Shown piece by piece: positions 24,839 to 34,290 of a DNA stretch of 64,000 nucleotides; positions within the stretch are counted from its first letter, which is position 1; each line of letters starts with the position of its first letter. This DNA is from Azospirillum sp. TSH64. GTDB taxonomy: Bacteria > Pseudomonadota > Alphaproteobacteria > Azospirillales > Azospirillaceae. A program made the position numbers and the translations under genes. Under the pieces are notes generated by a model. That model worked only from the letters and a program-made list of their open reading frames with translations. It did no database searches and had not been told where the DNA came from. The stretch lies in the NCBI RefSeq assembly GCF_003116035.1, contig NZ_LGQW01000015.1, positions 3,895,408-3,959,407 on the forward strand, given 5' to 3'.

Positions 24839-25570
24839 CTATTTGTTTGGAAACGGCTTCGCCCGCACCTTGATTTCATGGTCGGGCGGGCCGTCGCTTC
24901 CGTCCGGTTTCCTGCCGCGGTAATAGCCCTTCTGCCAGCGTTCCTGCGCGGCGGTGCTGCCCGGCGTCTGCAGGTCGCTGTTGAACTGGCTGCGCGAGGT
25001 CGCCCAGGCACGGTACTGAGCCGCGGTCTCCGGATCGCTGTCCAGGTCGCGAACCTCCGGCGTCAGGCTTTCCACCAGACCGCGCTGGATCGGCATGAGA
25101 TGGGCGAAGGGCTCGCCCTTTTCCCAGGTCACCGGAACGCCGGCAGCGGTGAACTTCCAGTTCATGGTGAAGGGATAGGGCGACCAGTCGGTCTCGATGA
25201 TTCCCGACAGACCCAGGATCCCGTGTTTCGGATGGTTCAGCGGGCCGGTGACCATCAGGTTGATGCCCGGCGGCGTGCGGAACAGCGCCGCGACATGGAA
25301 GGTCAGGACGCCGCTGCCGAAATGGCTGGCCGGCAGCAGGGGATGCTGCTCGTCGGCGGTGACGGTGATGGCATCCAGCCCCGTTCCGCCGTTCCACACG
25401 GCGGTGGCCCGCACAGGGCAGCAAACCTCCCATCCATGCATGCTGGCGATGTTCAGCGGCAGGCAGCGGTAGCCATACTGTTCCGGCAGGGCGTCGATCC
25501 AGTCGCGGGTCGGGCGGGCCGGGCGGATGTCGGGCATCGCGCCCGAGAGGGGATAAGCGATCAGCGTCAT
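24839..25570 (-). CDS. DUF6065-like protein of unknown function
   Basis: Protein of 243 residues without signal peptide or membrane segment. The N-terminal block RPTRDWIDALPEQYGYRCLP followed by LNIASMHGWEV, then GSGVLTFHVAALFRTPPGIN and GIIETDWSPYPFTMNWKFT, look like the family annotated as DUF6065. The C-terminal ~60 residues are charged and look disordered (RGRKPDGSDGPPDHEIKV). It is a single gene convergent with gmk. I assign no function; the conserved Trp/His-rich core could bind a cofactor. Confidence 0.6.
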   Translation of the reverse strand: MTLIAYPLSGAMPDIRPARPTRDWIDALPEQYGYRCLPLNIASMHGWEVCCPVRATAVWNGGTGLDAITVTADEQHPLLPASHFGSGVLTFHVAALFRTPPGINLMVTGPLNHPKHGILGLSGIIETDWSPYPFTMNWKFTAAGVPVTWEKGEPFAHLMPIQRGLVESLTPEVRDLDSDPETAAQYRAWATSRSQFNSDLQTPGSTAAQERWQKGYYRGRKPDGSDGPPDHEIKVRAKPFPNK

Positions 25571-25803
25571 GGCGTCGCATCCTGACAGACTTCTTTATCC
25601 GGTGTAACCCTGATGCTCCAATGATCACAACCGGTGTCACGACCATCCGGATTACCCCTGGCTCGACGTCGGGCATTGCGTCAACGGACAGTACTCCAGT
25701 ATGACCGACCCGTTGTATTAGAGTTCTTTTGATTAGCGGACCGCACCGTCACGCGCCATCGGGCGGCGGATGCGGCACTGCGCGCATGGGGTGGAACAGG
25801 GCG
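25571..25803. other. Divergent intergenic region DUF6065-like/MCP
   Basis: 233 bp upstream of both genes. I see a repeated ccggtgt word but no clear sigma-28 or sigma-70 promoter and no small gene. Confidence 0.4.
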
Positions 25804-27492
25804 ATGATCGGCAAACTTCACAGCATCAAGGCAAAGCTCCTGATCCTCCAGGGGCTGTTCCTCGTCGCCATTCTGGTGGGCGGCATCTGGTCGGCGACCT
25901 CGAAGCGCGAAACCATGGTGGAGGGCTACCGCAACTCCATCCAGGCGGTGGTGCAGACCTCGCTGTCGATCATGAAGTCCTATGACGCCCGTGCCGCCAA
26001 GGGCGAGTTCAGCCGGGAGGAGGCACAGACCCTTGCCAAGGGTGCGCTGCGGGCCCTGCGCTTCTTCGGCAACGAATACATGTTCGGGTACGAATTCGAC
26101 GGCACCAACGTGTTCCACGGCGTCCGCGCCGACCTGGAAAGCACCCGCAAGCTCGCCGACTTCAAGGACAGCAACGGCGTGCTGGTGATCCGCGGCCTGA
26201 TCGATGCGGCCCGCAGCGGCGACGGCACCCTGATCTACAATTTCCCCAAGGCCGGCGGGACCGAGCCGATGCCGAAGCTGGCCTACGCCGCGATCTACGA
26301 GCCGTGGGGCTGGATGATCGGCACCGGCGTCTACATCGACGATGTCGACGCCGCCTTCCGTGCCACGCTGATCAAGACGCTGCTGGTGACGCTGGCGGCG
26401 GCCCTGCTGCTCGGGCTGTTCGGTTTCCGTCTGGTGTCGCGCATCGGCAAGGGGCTGGACGGCATCGCCCACGCCACCGACCGCATCGCCAAGGGCGATC
26501 TGGCCGCCGAGGTTGCCGGCGCCGACCGGGCCGACGAGGTTGGGGCCCTGGCCCGCTCGGTCGAGACCCTGCGGCTCAGCGCCATCGAAGCCGAGGATTT
26601 GCGCCGCCGCCATGCCGCGCTGGAACGGGAAGCCGAGGAAGGCCGCCGCGCCACCATGCGGCGGCTGGCCGACGAGTTCGAGAGCACGGTCGGTGCGCTG
26701 GTCCATTCCGTCGCCGAGTCGGCCGGGCAGCTGACCCACACCTCGGGCGCGATGAGCAGCGGGGCGGAGCAGACCACCCGGTTGATGGACGGCGCCGCCC
26801 GCGCCGCCGGGACCACCTCCGGCAACGTCCAGGCGGTGGCGGGCGCCACCGAGGAGCTGGCCGCCTCCATCCGCGAGATCGCGCAGCAGATCGCCGAGTC
26901 GACGACCGGCTCCGCCCGCGCCGTCGAGGACGTACGCCGCACCTATGCCCTGATCGAACAGCTGGACGGTGTCGCCCGCCGCACGGTGGAGGTGGTGGAC
27001 CTGATCCGCTCCATCGCCGAGCAGACCAACCTGCTGGCGCTGAATGCGACAATCGAGGCGGCCCGTGCCGGAGAGGCCGGCAAGGGCTTCGCGGTGGTCG
27101 CCAGCGAGGTGAAGAATCTCGCCAACCAGACCGCCAAGGCGACCGACGACGTGCAGGCGCAGATCGCCGCGATGACAGACGCCACGTCGTCCGTTGTCGA
27201 GGCGATGCGCGGCGTCGGCGGCGCCATCGAGACGGTGAACAACGTCGCCTCCAGCATCTCCGCCGCCATCGAGGAGCAGGGAGCGGCGACCCGCGACATC
27301 AGCCAGAACGTCAACGAGGCCGCCCAGGGCGTCAGCTCGGTGTCCGACAGCCTGAACCTGGTGTGCAGCCACGCGACCGCCACCGGCCAGGCCTCCGCCG
27401 AAGTGGCCGCCGCGGCCCGCGCGGTGGGCGAGCGTGCCGACCGCATGCTGGGCGAGGTGTCGGCCTTCGTTGCCCGCATCCGGCAGGGCTGA
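25804..27492 (+). CDS. Methyl-accepting chemotaxis protein with single Cache sensor
   Basis: Chemoreceptor of 562 residues. TM1 is near residues 8-28 (LLILQGLFLVAILVGGIWSA). A periplasmic sCache_2-type domain follows, with GNEYMFGYEFDGTNVFHGVR and AAIYEPWGWMIGTGVYIDDV. TM2 is near residues 195-215, then a HAMP domain, then the signalling coiled coil with hairpin tip EQTNLLALNATIEAARAGE. Cache_2 receptors often bind small carboxylates; the ligand here is unknown. ATG 25804 is chosen; ATG 25786 adds six residues. It lies far from the che cluster at the right end. Confidence 0.93.
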   Translation: MIGKLHSIKAKLLILQGLFLVAILVGGIWSATSKRETMVEGYRNSIQAVVQTSLSIMKSYDARAAKGEFSREEAQTLAKGALRALRFFGNEYMFGYEFDGTNVFHGVRADLESTRKLADFKDSNGVLVIRGLIDAARSGDGTLIYNFPKAGGTEPMPKLAYAAIYEPWGWMIGTGVYIDDVDAAFRATLIKTLLVTLAAALLLGLFGFRLVSRIGKGLDGIAHATDRIAKGDLAAEVAGADRADEVGALARSVETLRLSAIEAEDLRRRHAALEREAEEGRRATMRRLADEFESTVGALVHSVAESAGQLTHTSGAMSSGAEQTTRLMDGAARAAGTTSGNVQAVAGATEELAASIREIAQQIAESTTGSARAVEDVRRTYALIEQLDGVARRTVEVVDLIRSIAEQTNLLALNATIEAARAGEAGKGFAVVASEVKNLANQTAKATDDVQAQIAAMTDATSSVVEAMRGVGGAIETVNNVASSISAAIEEQGAATRDISQNVNEAAQGVSSVSDSLNLVCSHATATGQASAEVAAAARAVGERADRMLGEVSAFVARIRQG

Positions 27493-27584
27493 CTTTCCAC
27501 CCTGGCGGGGAGGGTTATTCTACCGGATGCATTCGGTAAAATTCCGCGCTATGGATGGGGCAGCCAATCGCCGGATATGACGCC

Positions 27585-28712
27585 ATGACCATCCCCTCCC
27601 CCGCCGCAGCCGCTCCCACCGTCGCCCGCCGGGGCTGGCTCGACGAGGCTCTGCGCCGGATCGAGGCGGACGTGAACCGCTCCGCCGACACCCACCTGCT
27701 GCGGATGCCGATCCCGGCGGCGCAGGGGATCACGCTGTATCTGAAGGACGAGTCGACCCATCCCACCGGCAGTCTGAAGCACCGGCTGGCGCGGTCGTTG
27801 TTTCTCTATGCGATCTGCAATGGATGGGTGCGCGCCGGCACGACGGTGATCGAGGCCTCGTCCGGCTCCACCGCGGTGTCGGAAGCCTATTTCGCCCAGC
27901 TGCTGGAACTGCCCTTCGTCGCCGTGGTGCCGCGCAACACCTCGCCGGCCAAGATCGCGCAGATCGAGTTCTATGGCGGCCGCTGCCATATGGTGGAGCG
28001 TGCGTCCGAGGTCTGTGCCGAGGCGCAGCGGTTGGCCCGCGACTGCGACGGCCATTTCATGGACCAGTTCACCTATGCAGAGCGGGCCACCGACTGGCGC
28101 GGCAACAACAACATCGCCCAGTCGATCTTCGAACAGCTGGCACAGGAGCCGCATCCGGTGCCGGACTGGATCGTCTGCGGCGCCGGCACCGGCGGCACCT
28201 CGGCCACCTTCGGGCGCTATGTGCGCTATCGCCGGCTGCCGACGCGGGTCTGCGTCGCCGATCCAGAGCATTCCGCCTTCTTCGCCGGCTTCCGTGACAA
28301 CGATCCGAAGGCCGGCGTCGGCCGTGGCTCCGGCATCGAGGGCATCGGGCGCCCGACGGTGGAGCCGTCCTTTCAGCCGACGGTGATCGACCGGATGATC
28401 CGCGTGCCCGATGCCGCCAGCATCGCCGCCGTCTGGGTGCTGCGCGACCGGCTGGGCCGCGCCTGCGGCGGTTCCACCGGCACCAATCTGGTGGGCGCCA
28501 TCGAGCTGATCGCCGGAATGATGCGCGAGGGCCGGCAGGGCAGCGTCGCCACGCTGATCTGCGACCCGGGCGACCGCTATATGGGGACCTACTTCAACCG
28601 CGACTGGCTGGAGGCCGCCGGGCTGGACATCGATCCCTGGTGCGAGCGGATCGACGCCTTCTTCCGCACCGGCGCCTGGAGCGGCGACGGTCTGGACTCG
28701 GCCGAGCGTTGA
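27585..28712 (+). CDS. PLP-dependent cysteine synthase-like enzyme (Cds1-type L-cysteine desulfhydrase)
   Basis: Fold-type II PLP enzyme of 375 residues. It has the lysine segment DESTHPTGSLKHRLARSL, the substrate loop EASSGSTAVSEAYF, and the phosphate-binding glycine loop CGAGTGGTSATFGRY. RIEADVNRSADTHLL at the N-terminus and GRGSGIEGIGRP resemble the mycobacterial Cds1 group, which releases H2S from cysteine, more than classical CysK. ATG 27585 is chosen; an ATG at 27555 is possible. It is followed 17 nt later by a ModE-type regulator, so the two may form one transcription unit. Confidence 0.82.
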   Translation: MTIPSPAAAAPTVARRGWLDEALRRIEADVNRSADTHLLRMPIPAAQGITLYLKDESTHPTGSLKHRLARSLFLYAICNGWVRAGTTVIEASSGSTAVSEAYFAQLLELPFVAVVPRNTSPAKIAQIEFYGGRCHMVERASEVCAEAQRLARDCDGHFMDQFTYAERATDWRGNNNIAQSIFEQLAQEPHPVPDWIVCGAGTGGTSATFGRYVRYRRLPTRVCVADPEHSAFFAGFRDNDPKAGVGRGSGIEGIGRPTVEPSFQPTVIDRMIRVPDAASIAAVWVLRDRLGRACGGSTGTNLVGAIELIAGMMREGRQGSVATLICDPGDRYMGTYFNRDWLEAAGLDIDPWCERIDAFFRTGAWSGDGLDSAER

Positions 28713-28729
28713 GGGGGAAGCCGACAGCC

Positions 28730-29149
28730 ATGACCCGCATGAGAATCCGCATCGATTTCGAGAGCGGCGGCTCGATCGGGCCGGGCAAGATCGCGCTGCT
28801 GGAGCAGATTCGCGACACCGGCTCCATCTCCGCCGCCGGACGGGCGCTGGGCATGTCCTACCGGCGGGCGTGGCTGCTGGTGGACGACCTGAACCGCATC
28901 TTCAGCGAACCGGTGGTGAGCGCCGCGGTCGGCGGCAAGCATGGCGGCGGCACGGTGCTGACCGCCTTCGGCGAACAGGTGATCGACCATTACCGTGCGG
29001 TCGAACGCGAAGCGCATGTGGCGACCGCCCACCGGCTGGCGGCGCTGGCGGCAGGGACCAATCCCGATTATGGGACGGACAGCCGGGTCGATGACGGCAG
29101 CTTCGCGAACGATCCCGCCGTCGGGCCTGGATGTGGTCCGGACAAATGA
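28730..29149 (+). CDS. ModE-type winged helix-turn-helix regulator (no molybdate domain)
   Basis: Protein of 139 residues. The first ~110 residues match the N-terminal DNA-binding domain of ModE: GKIALLEQIRDTGSISAAGR, then ALGMSYRRAWLLVDDLN and GGGTVLTAFGEQVIDHYRAV. The C-terminal molybdate-binding domains of full ModE are missing, and the last ~30 residues look disordered. GAGGGGGAAG precedes the ATG at 28730. Such short forms are common in alphaproteobacteria and are often called LysR-type/ModE-like. The signal it senses is unknown. Confidence 0.85.
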   Translation: MTRMRIRIDFESGGSIGPGKIALLEQIRDTGSISAAGRALGMSYRRAWLLVDDLNRIFSEPVVSAAVGGKHGGGTVLTAFGEQVIDHYRAVEREAHVATAHRLAALAAGTNPDYGTDSRVDDGSFANDPAVGPGCGPDK

Positions 29150-29166
29150 CCGGGCTTCACGACAAC

Positions 29167-29194
29167 GAAAAAGGCCGGGCAACCGCCCGGCCTT
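29167..29194 (-). terminator. Terminator of the DEAD helicase/AsnC-domain transcript
   Basis: A perfect 10-bp stem (29171-29180 with 29185-29194, aaggccgggc/gcccggcctt) with a 4-nt loop. On the minus strand it ends in TTTTT. It lies 38 nt past the AsnC-domain gene and just past the convergent ModE-like gene, which it may also serve. Confidence 0.8.
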
Positions 29195-29232
29195 GTCATA
29201 TCCGCACACAGGAACAGGCTGTGCGAAAGCGT

Positions 29233-29475
29233 CTATGCGAACGCCTTGTACGCAATCAGCGTGAAGGTGTCCCGCACGCCGGGCAGTGTCTGCACATGCT
29301 CCGTCACGAAGCGGCCGATATCGTCGTCCTGCTTCAGGTAGCACTTCATCAGCAGATCGTACTGGCCGGAGATGGAATGCACCTCCGACACCTGTTCGAT
29401 CAGCTGCACAGTCTGATCGGCGACCTCATAGGCGCGTCCGAGATCGCATTTGACCATGACGAAGATGGTCTGCAC
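29233..29475 (-). CDS. Stand-alone Lrp/AsnC ligand-binding (RAM) domain protein
   Basis: Protein of 80 residues that is only the C-terminal sensor domain of Lrp/AsnC regulators: a beta-alpha-beta fold beginning MQTIFVMVKCDLGRAYEVAD, with VHSISGQYDLLMKCYL and LPGVRDTFTLIAYKAF. It has no helix-turn-helix. In archaea such proteins assemble with full-length Lrp proteins or bind amino acids alone. Its start lies 4 nt after the stop of the DEAD helicase, so the two are co-transcribed. Confidence 0.9.
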   Translation of the reverse strand: MQTIFVMVKCDLGRAYEVADQTVQLIEQVSEVHSISGQYDLLMKCYLKQDDDIGRFVTEHVQTLPGVRDTFTLIAYKAFA

Positions 29476-29479
29476 GGGC

Positions 29480-31048
<1,569 letters not shown>

Positions 31049-31305
31049 CCAACCTGTTTCTGTTCTGGAGTGCGCAAATCGAGCGTTCGACGCCCGATGC
31101 CTGGATGAGGCCGAAGAATAGGAAGTCAAAGCTACATGTCAATAGATCCGATGTTCGGAGGCCGAAAATTGACGCGAAAATACGCCGCGTTGGCGAAATC
31201 GCTCCCCTGCGCTAGGTTGTCGTCCGGCAATCCCGCGAGTCGCGGCGCTTGCCGGCACCCTGAACCGGGGTGGCCCGCTTCAAATGGAACGGTCGAGAGC
31301 ATTTG

Positions 31306-31851
31306 ATGATTCTTCGTGCCCAGGACTCGGTGCTGGTGGTGGTGGATGTGCAGGAACGGCTGTTGCCGGCCATCCACGACGCCGTCCGCGTCGTCCGCAA
31401 TACCGGAATGCTGCTGAAGGGCGCTGCCGCCCTGTCGGTGCCGGTGCTGGTGACCGAGCAATATTCCCGCGGCCTGGGGCCGACGGTGGAAGCGGTGCGC
31501 GCCGACCTGCCGCCCGGAACCCCGGTGATCGAGAAGATCACCTTCGGCTCCACCGGCGAGCCGGCCTTCAACGCCGCGCTGGCGGAATTGAAGCGCCCGC
31601 AGATCGTGCTGTGCGGGACGGAAGCCCATGTGTGCGTGATGCAGACGGCGCTCGGACTGCGCCAGCAGGGCCATGCGGTCTATCTGGTGGCCGACGCCGT
31701 ATCGTCGCGCACGCCCGACAACCGCGCCATGGCGCTGGAACGGATGCGCACCGCCGGCGTGACCATCGTCACCACCGAAATGGTGCTGTTCGAGTGGATG
31801 GAGCGCGCCGGCACCCCCGTCTTCAAGCTCGTCAGCGCGCTGGTGAAGTGA
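31306..31851 (+). CDS. Isochorismatase-family hydrolase
   Basis: Cysteine hydrolase of 181 residues with the full triad: Asp in LVVVDVQERLLP, Lys in PVIEKITFG, and Cys in CGTEAHVCVMQTALG. This is the group often compared to YcaC and nicotinamidase-like enzymes; the substrate cannot be told. ATG 31306 is chosen (GAGAG upstream); an in-frame start at 31270 has no clear ribosome site. The next gene, an alpha/beta hydrolase, starts 16 nt after the stop, so they are likely one operon. Confidence 0.9.
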   Translation: MILRAQDSVLVVVDVQERLLPAIHDAVRVVRNTGMLLKGAAALSVPVLVTEQYSRGLGPTVEAVRADLPPGTPVIEKITFGSTGEPAFNAALAELKRPQIVLCGTEAHVCVMQTALGLRQQGHAVYLVADAVSSRTPDNRAMALERMRTAGVTIVTTEMVLFEWMERAGTPVFKLVSALVK

Positions 31852-31867
31852 GCGCAGGAGAAATCCC

Positions 31868-32599
31868 ATGTCCCCGACCTCCACTTCTGCGAACTCCGGC
31901 CGTCGCCCCGCGCTGATGCTGTTGCCCGGCATGCCGCTGGACGCCGCATTGTGGGAGCATCAAGTCCGGCATCTCGGCGAGCTGGCGGATCCACAGGTGG
32001 TCGAGCTGGCCGACTGCGACGGCATCGCGGCGATGGCCGGCAAGGTGCTGGCCCAGGCGCCGGACCGCTTCGCCGTCGCCGGCCTGTCGATGGGCGGCTA
32101 TGTGGCGCTGGAGATCCTGCGCCGGGCGCCGGAGCGGGTGGAGCGGCTCGCCCTGCTCGACACCAACGCCCGCCCCGACACGGCGGAGGCGACGGCCACG
32201 CGGCGGGAGGCGGTGGCGCTCGCCCGCCAGGGCCGCTACGGGCAGGTCATCCGCGCCGCCCTGCCCCGCCTGATCCATCCCGAACGGCTTGCCGACGAGC
32301 GCTTCGTCCGCTCCGTCCTGGCGCAGATGGAACGGGTGGGCGTCGACGGCTATGCGCGGGAACAGGAGGCGATCATCAACCGGGCGGACAGCCGGCCGGG
32401 CTTGGCCGCCATCCGCTGCCCGACGCTGGTCGTCTGCGGCCGCCAGGACATCCTGACGCCGCCGGCCCTGCACGAGGAGATGGCGGCGGCCATTCCCGGC
32501 GCGCGGCTGGTGGTGATCGAGGACTGCGGCCACCTGTCGGCGATGGAGCAGCCGCAAGCGGTCACCGCCCTGATGCGCGACTGGCTGCTGCGCGATTGA
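31868..32599 (+). CDS. Alpha/beta hydrolase
   Basis: Protein of 243 residues with a complete catalytic set: nucleophile elbow AGLSMGGYVALEIL (Ser near residue 75), acid CGRQDILTPP, and His in EDCGHLSAMEQPQA. The oxyanion region is LLPGMPLDAALW. CAGGAG lies seven bases before the ATG. It is encoded with the isochorismatase-like hydrolase, which hints at a shared catabolic or detoxifying role; the substrate is unknown. Confidence 0.9.
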   Translation: MSPTSTSANSGRRPALMLLPGMPLDAALWEHQVRHLGELADPQVVELADCDGIAAMAGKVLAQAPDRFAVAGLSMGGYVALEILRRAPERVERLALLDTNARPDTAEATATRREAVALARQGRYGQVIRAALPRLIHPERLADERFVRSVLAQMERVGVDGYAREQEAIINRADSRPGLAAIRCPTLVVCGRQDILTPPALHEEMAAAIPGARLVVIEDCGHLSAMEQPQAVTALMRDWLLRD

Positions 32600-32632
32600 C
32601 CCGCCTGAAAAGCGGAACCCGGCAGTCCGGGA

Positions 32633-33187
32633 TCAGCAGTCCGGCCTGCCGCAGAGCAGATCCGAGCGCTGGCTCGGGAACAGAGAGAAGGTCATGTCGC
32701 TGATCAGGCTGCGGAAATCCGGATCGTCCGGGCCCTGCGGCCGGTCGAGCCAGCCGGTGGCGGAGGTCAGCGCGCCACCCGACCGGCAGAACGCCCCCTG
32801 GACGATAATCGGTCCGCCCGGCGGTGCGGTCGGGATCGGCCCTTCGGTGCAGAGGGCCGAGTTCAGCATGTTTTCCGATACGTTGAAGGCCAGCACCACC
32901 TTGTACTCGCGCCGCGCCGTGTCGTTGGGCGTGGTGGTGAGGTTGGTCCTCACGCCGAACACCCGGTCCTGCATGTGGGGCAGAACCTTCTCGGCAAAGC
33001 GGTCGGGCGTCAGGCCGAAGGGGTTGCCGTGCAGGACCACCCGAAGATCGCGGTCGCTCGCCGCATAAGCCACCTCGCTGCGCGTATAGGCCGGCGTCGG
33101 CTCGCTCGCCACCACCCGCTCGTTGGTACAGGCGGCGAGGGCGGAGACGCCCAGCAGAAGGGCGGCGAGCGGCGGGAGCGTGCGCAT
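32633..33187 (-). CDS. Putative lipoprotein of unknown function
   Basis: Protein of 184 residues. The N-terminus MRTLPPLAALLLGVSALAAC is a lipoprotein signal with the lipobox ending at Cys20. The mature part has REYKVVLAFNVSENMLNSAL and a segment from FCRSGGALTSATGWLD, plus a C-terminal pair of cysteines (LLCGRPDC). I do not recognise a named family, although similar proteins are frequent in Rhodospirillales in my memory. ATG 33187 is chosen because the signal peptide begins there. It is convergent with the hydrolase pair. Confidence 0.75.
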   Translation of the reverse strand: MRTLPPLAALLLGVSALAACTNERVVASEPTPAYTRSEVAYAASDRDLRVVLHGNPFGLTPDRFAEKVLPHMQDRVFGVRTNLTTTPNDTARREYKVVLAFNVSENMLNSALCTEGPIPTAPPGGPIIVQGAFCRSGGALTSATGWLDRPQGPDDPDFRSLISDMTFSLFPSQRSDLLCGRPDC

Positions 33188-33291
33188 GATCGGGGTGTCC
33201 GTTGATGTGGCTGGCATCGGTATCGTTTGGCCGGATATGGGGTGCAGTTGCCACAAGGGCGAGTGCTCCCCTGCTCCGCCGACAGGCGCCG

Positions 33292-34098
33292 TCACACGTC
33301 TCTCAACCACTTTTCGGCGGCGCGGGCGATCAGGCCCGGATAGTCGGGACGTTCCGGACCTACAAGGGAAAGATCGAACTCCGCAACGATGCGCGCCACC
33401 GTCACGTCCGTCAATTCCAGCCCCAGCACGCGGGCGCGGCGGGCGATGGCGAGTTCCTGCCCCCAAACATAGACCTGGCGCGCGTCGGTGTTGCGCGCCA
33501 TCACCCGGGATTGCTCCATCCGCTCGTCGCCGTTGATTGGCAGCCAGATGTCGGTCATCAGCATGTCGGCCGGGGTGCCGGAGCGATATTCCATCGCGTC
33601 GGCATTGACCACGTCGATCTTCGCCACGATGTCGGCCGAAAGCTGGTCGAACAGACCGATGAGCCGGTTCATCTCGATGACGTCGGGGTCCAGTTCGACA
33701 ACGGTGACCCTCGTCACCTCCGGCTTCAGCGCCGCGTTCACCGCCGCCCAGCCCATGCCCATCCCCATCACCACCGTGTGGCCGGTGGCGGCGCGCACAC
33801 CGATCTCCTGGCTTTCGATTTCCATCGGCGTCATCGACATCCAGGTTCGATAGTCCTGACCGACCTCGCGCCGGCTGAGAATCGCGGTATTCCTGGTCAG
33901 CCGGGCCGGATTCCAGTAGCCGGGACTCAGCAGGAGAGGAACCACCTGAAGCCGCCAGCGTCCAACCTCGCAGGATTGGTAATGCGGTATGAACAAGTCG
34001 GTGACGAAGGGAGTCAGCGGAGCCAGCGCATCCGCCAGAATTTCGGGAGGGATGGCGTCAACCGGAATATGTGTTCCGTCAGTTTCCGAGGGATACAT
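33292..34098 (-). CDS. SAM-dependent methyltransferase-fold protein, spermidine synthase-like
   Basis: Protein of 268 residues with a class I SAM-binding fold: motif I TVVMGMGMGWAAVNAAL, acidic loop VTVVELDPDVIEMN, and VVNADAMEYR with MLMTDIWLP. The arrangement resembles the catalytic domain of spermidine synthases more than typical methyltransferases, but the N-terminal tetramerisation domain is missing. AGGAGG four bases before the ATG at 34098 decides the start over an upstream ATG (34152). The substrate is unknown. Confidence 0.75.
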   Translation of the reverse strand: MYPSETDGTHIPVDAIPPEILADALAPLTPFVTDLFIPHYQSCEVGRWRLQVVPLLLSPGYWNPARLTRNTAILSRREVGQDYRTWMSMTPMEIESQEIGVRAATGHTVVMGMGMGWAAVNAALKPEVTRVTVVELDPDVIEMNRLIGLFDQLSADIVAKIDVVNADAMEYRSGTPADMLMTDIWLPINGDERMEQSRVMARNTDARQVYVWGQELAIARRARVLGLELTDVTVARIVAEFDLSLVGPERPDYPGLIARAAEKWLRDV

Positions 34099-34290
34099 GC
34101 GCCTCCTGGAGGAATTGGCTAAGTGACGAGAGAAAGTCTCGGGAATAGCCATTTCCAGAAAGATATATCGGTGGCACCTCGCTGAAACCGGGAATTTTTC
34201 ACCGAATTTACCACCGGAAACCCGTGCCGCGATTCGGGTTGGAACGCTTGAAAGACGGCTTTTGGGCGGAGGGAGTTAACCCTTCCCCCG

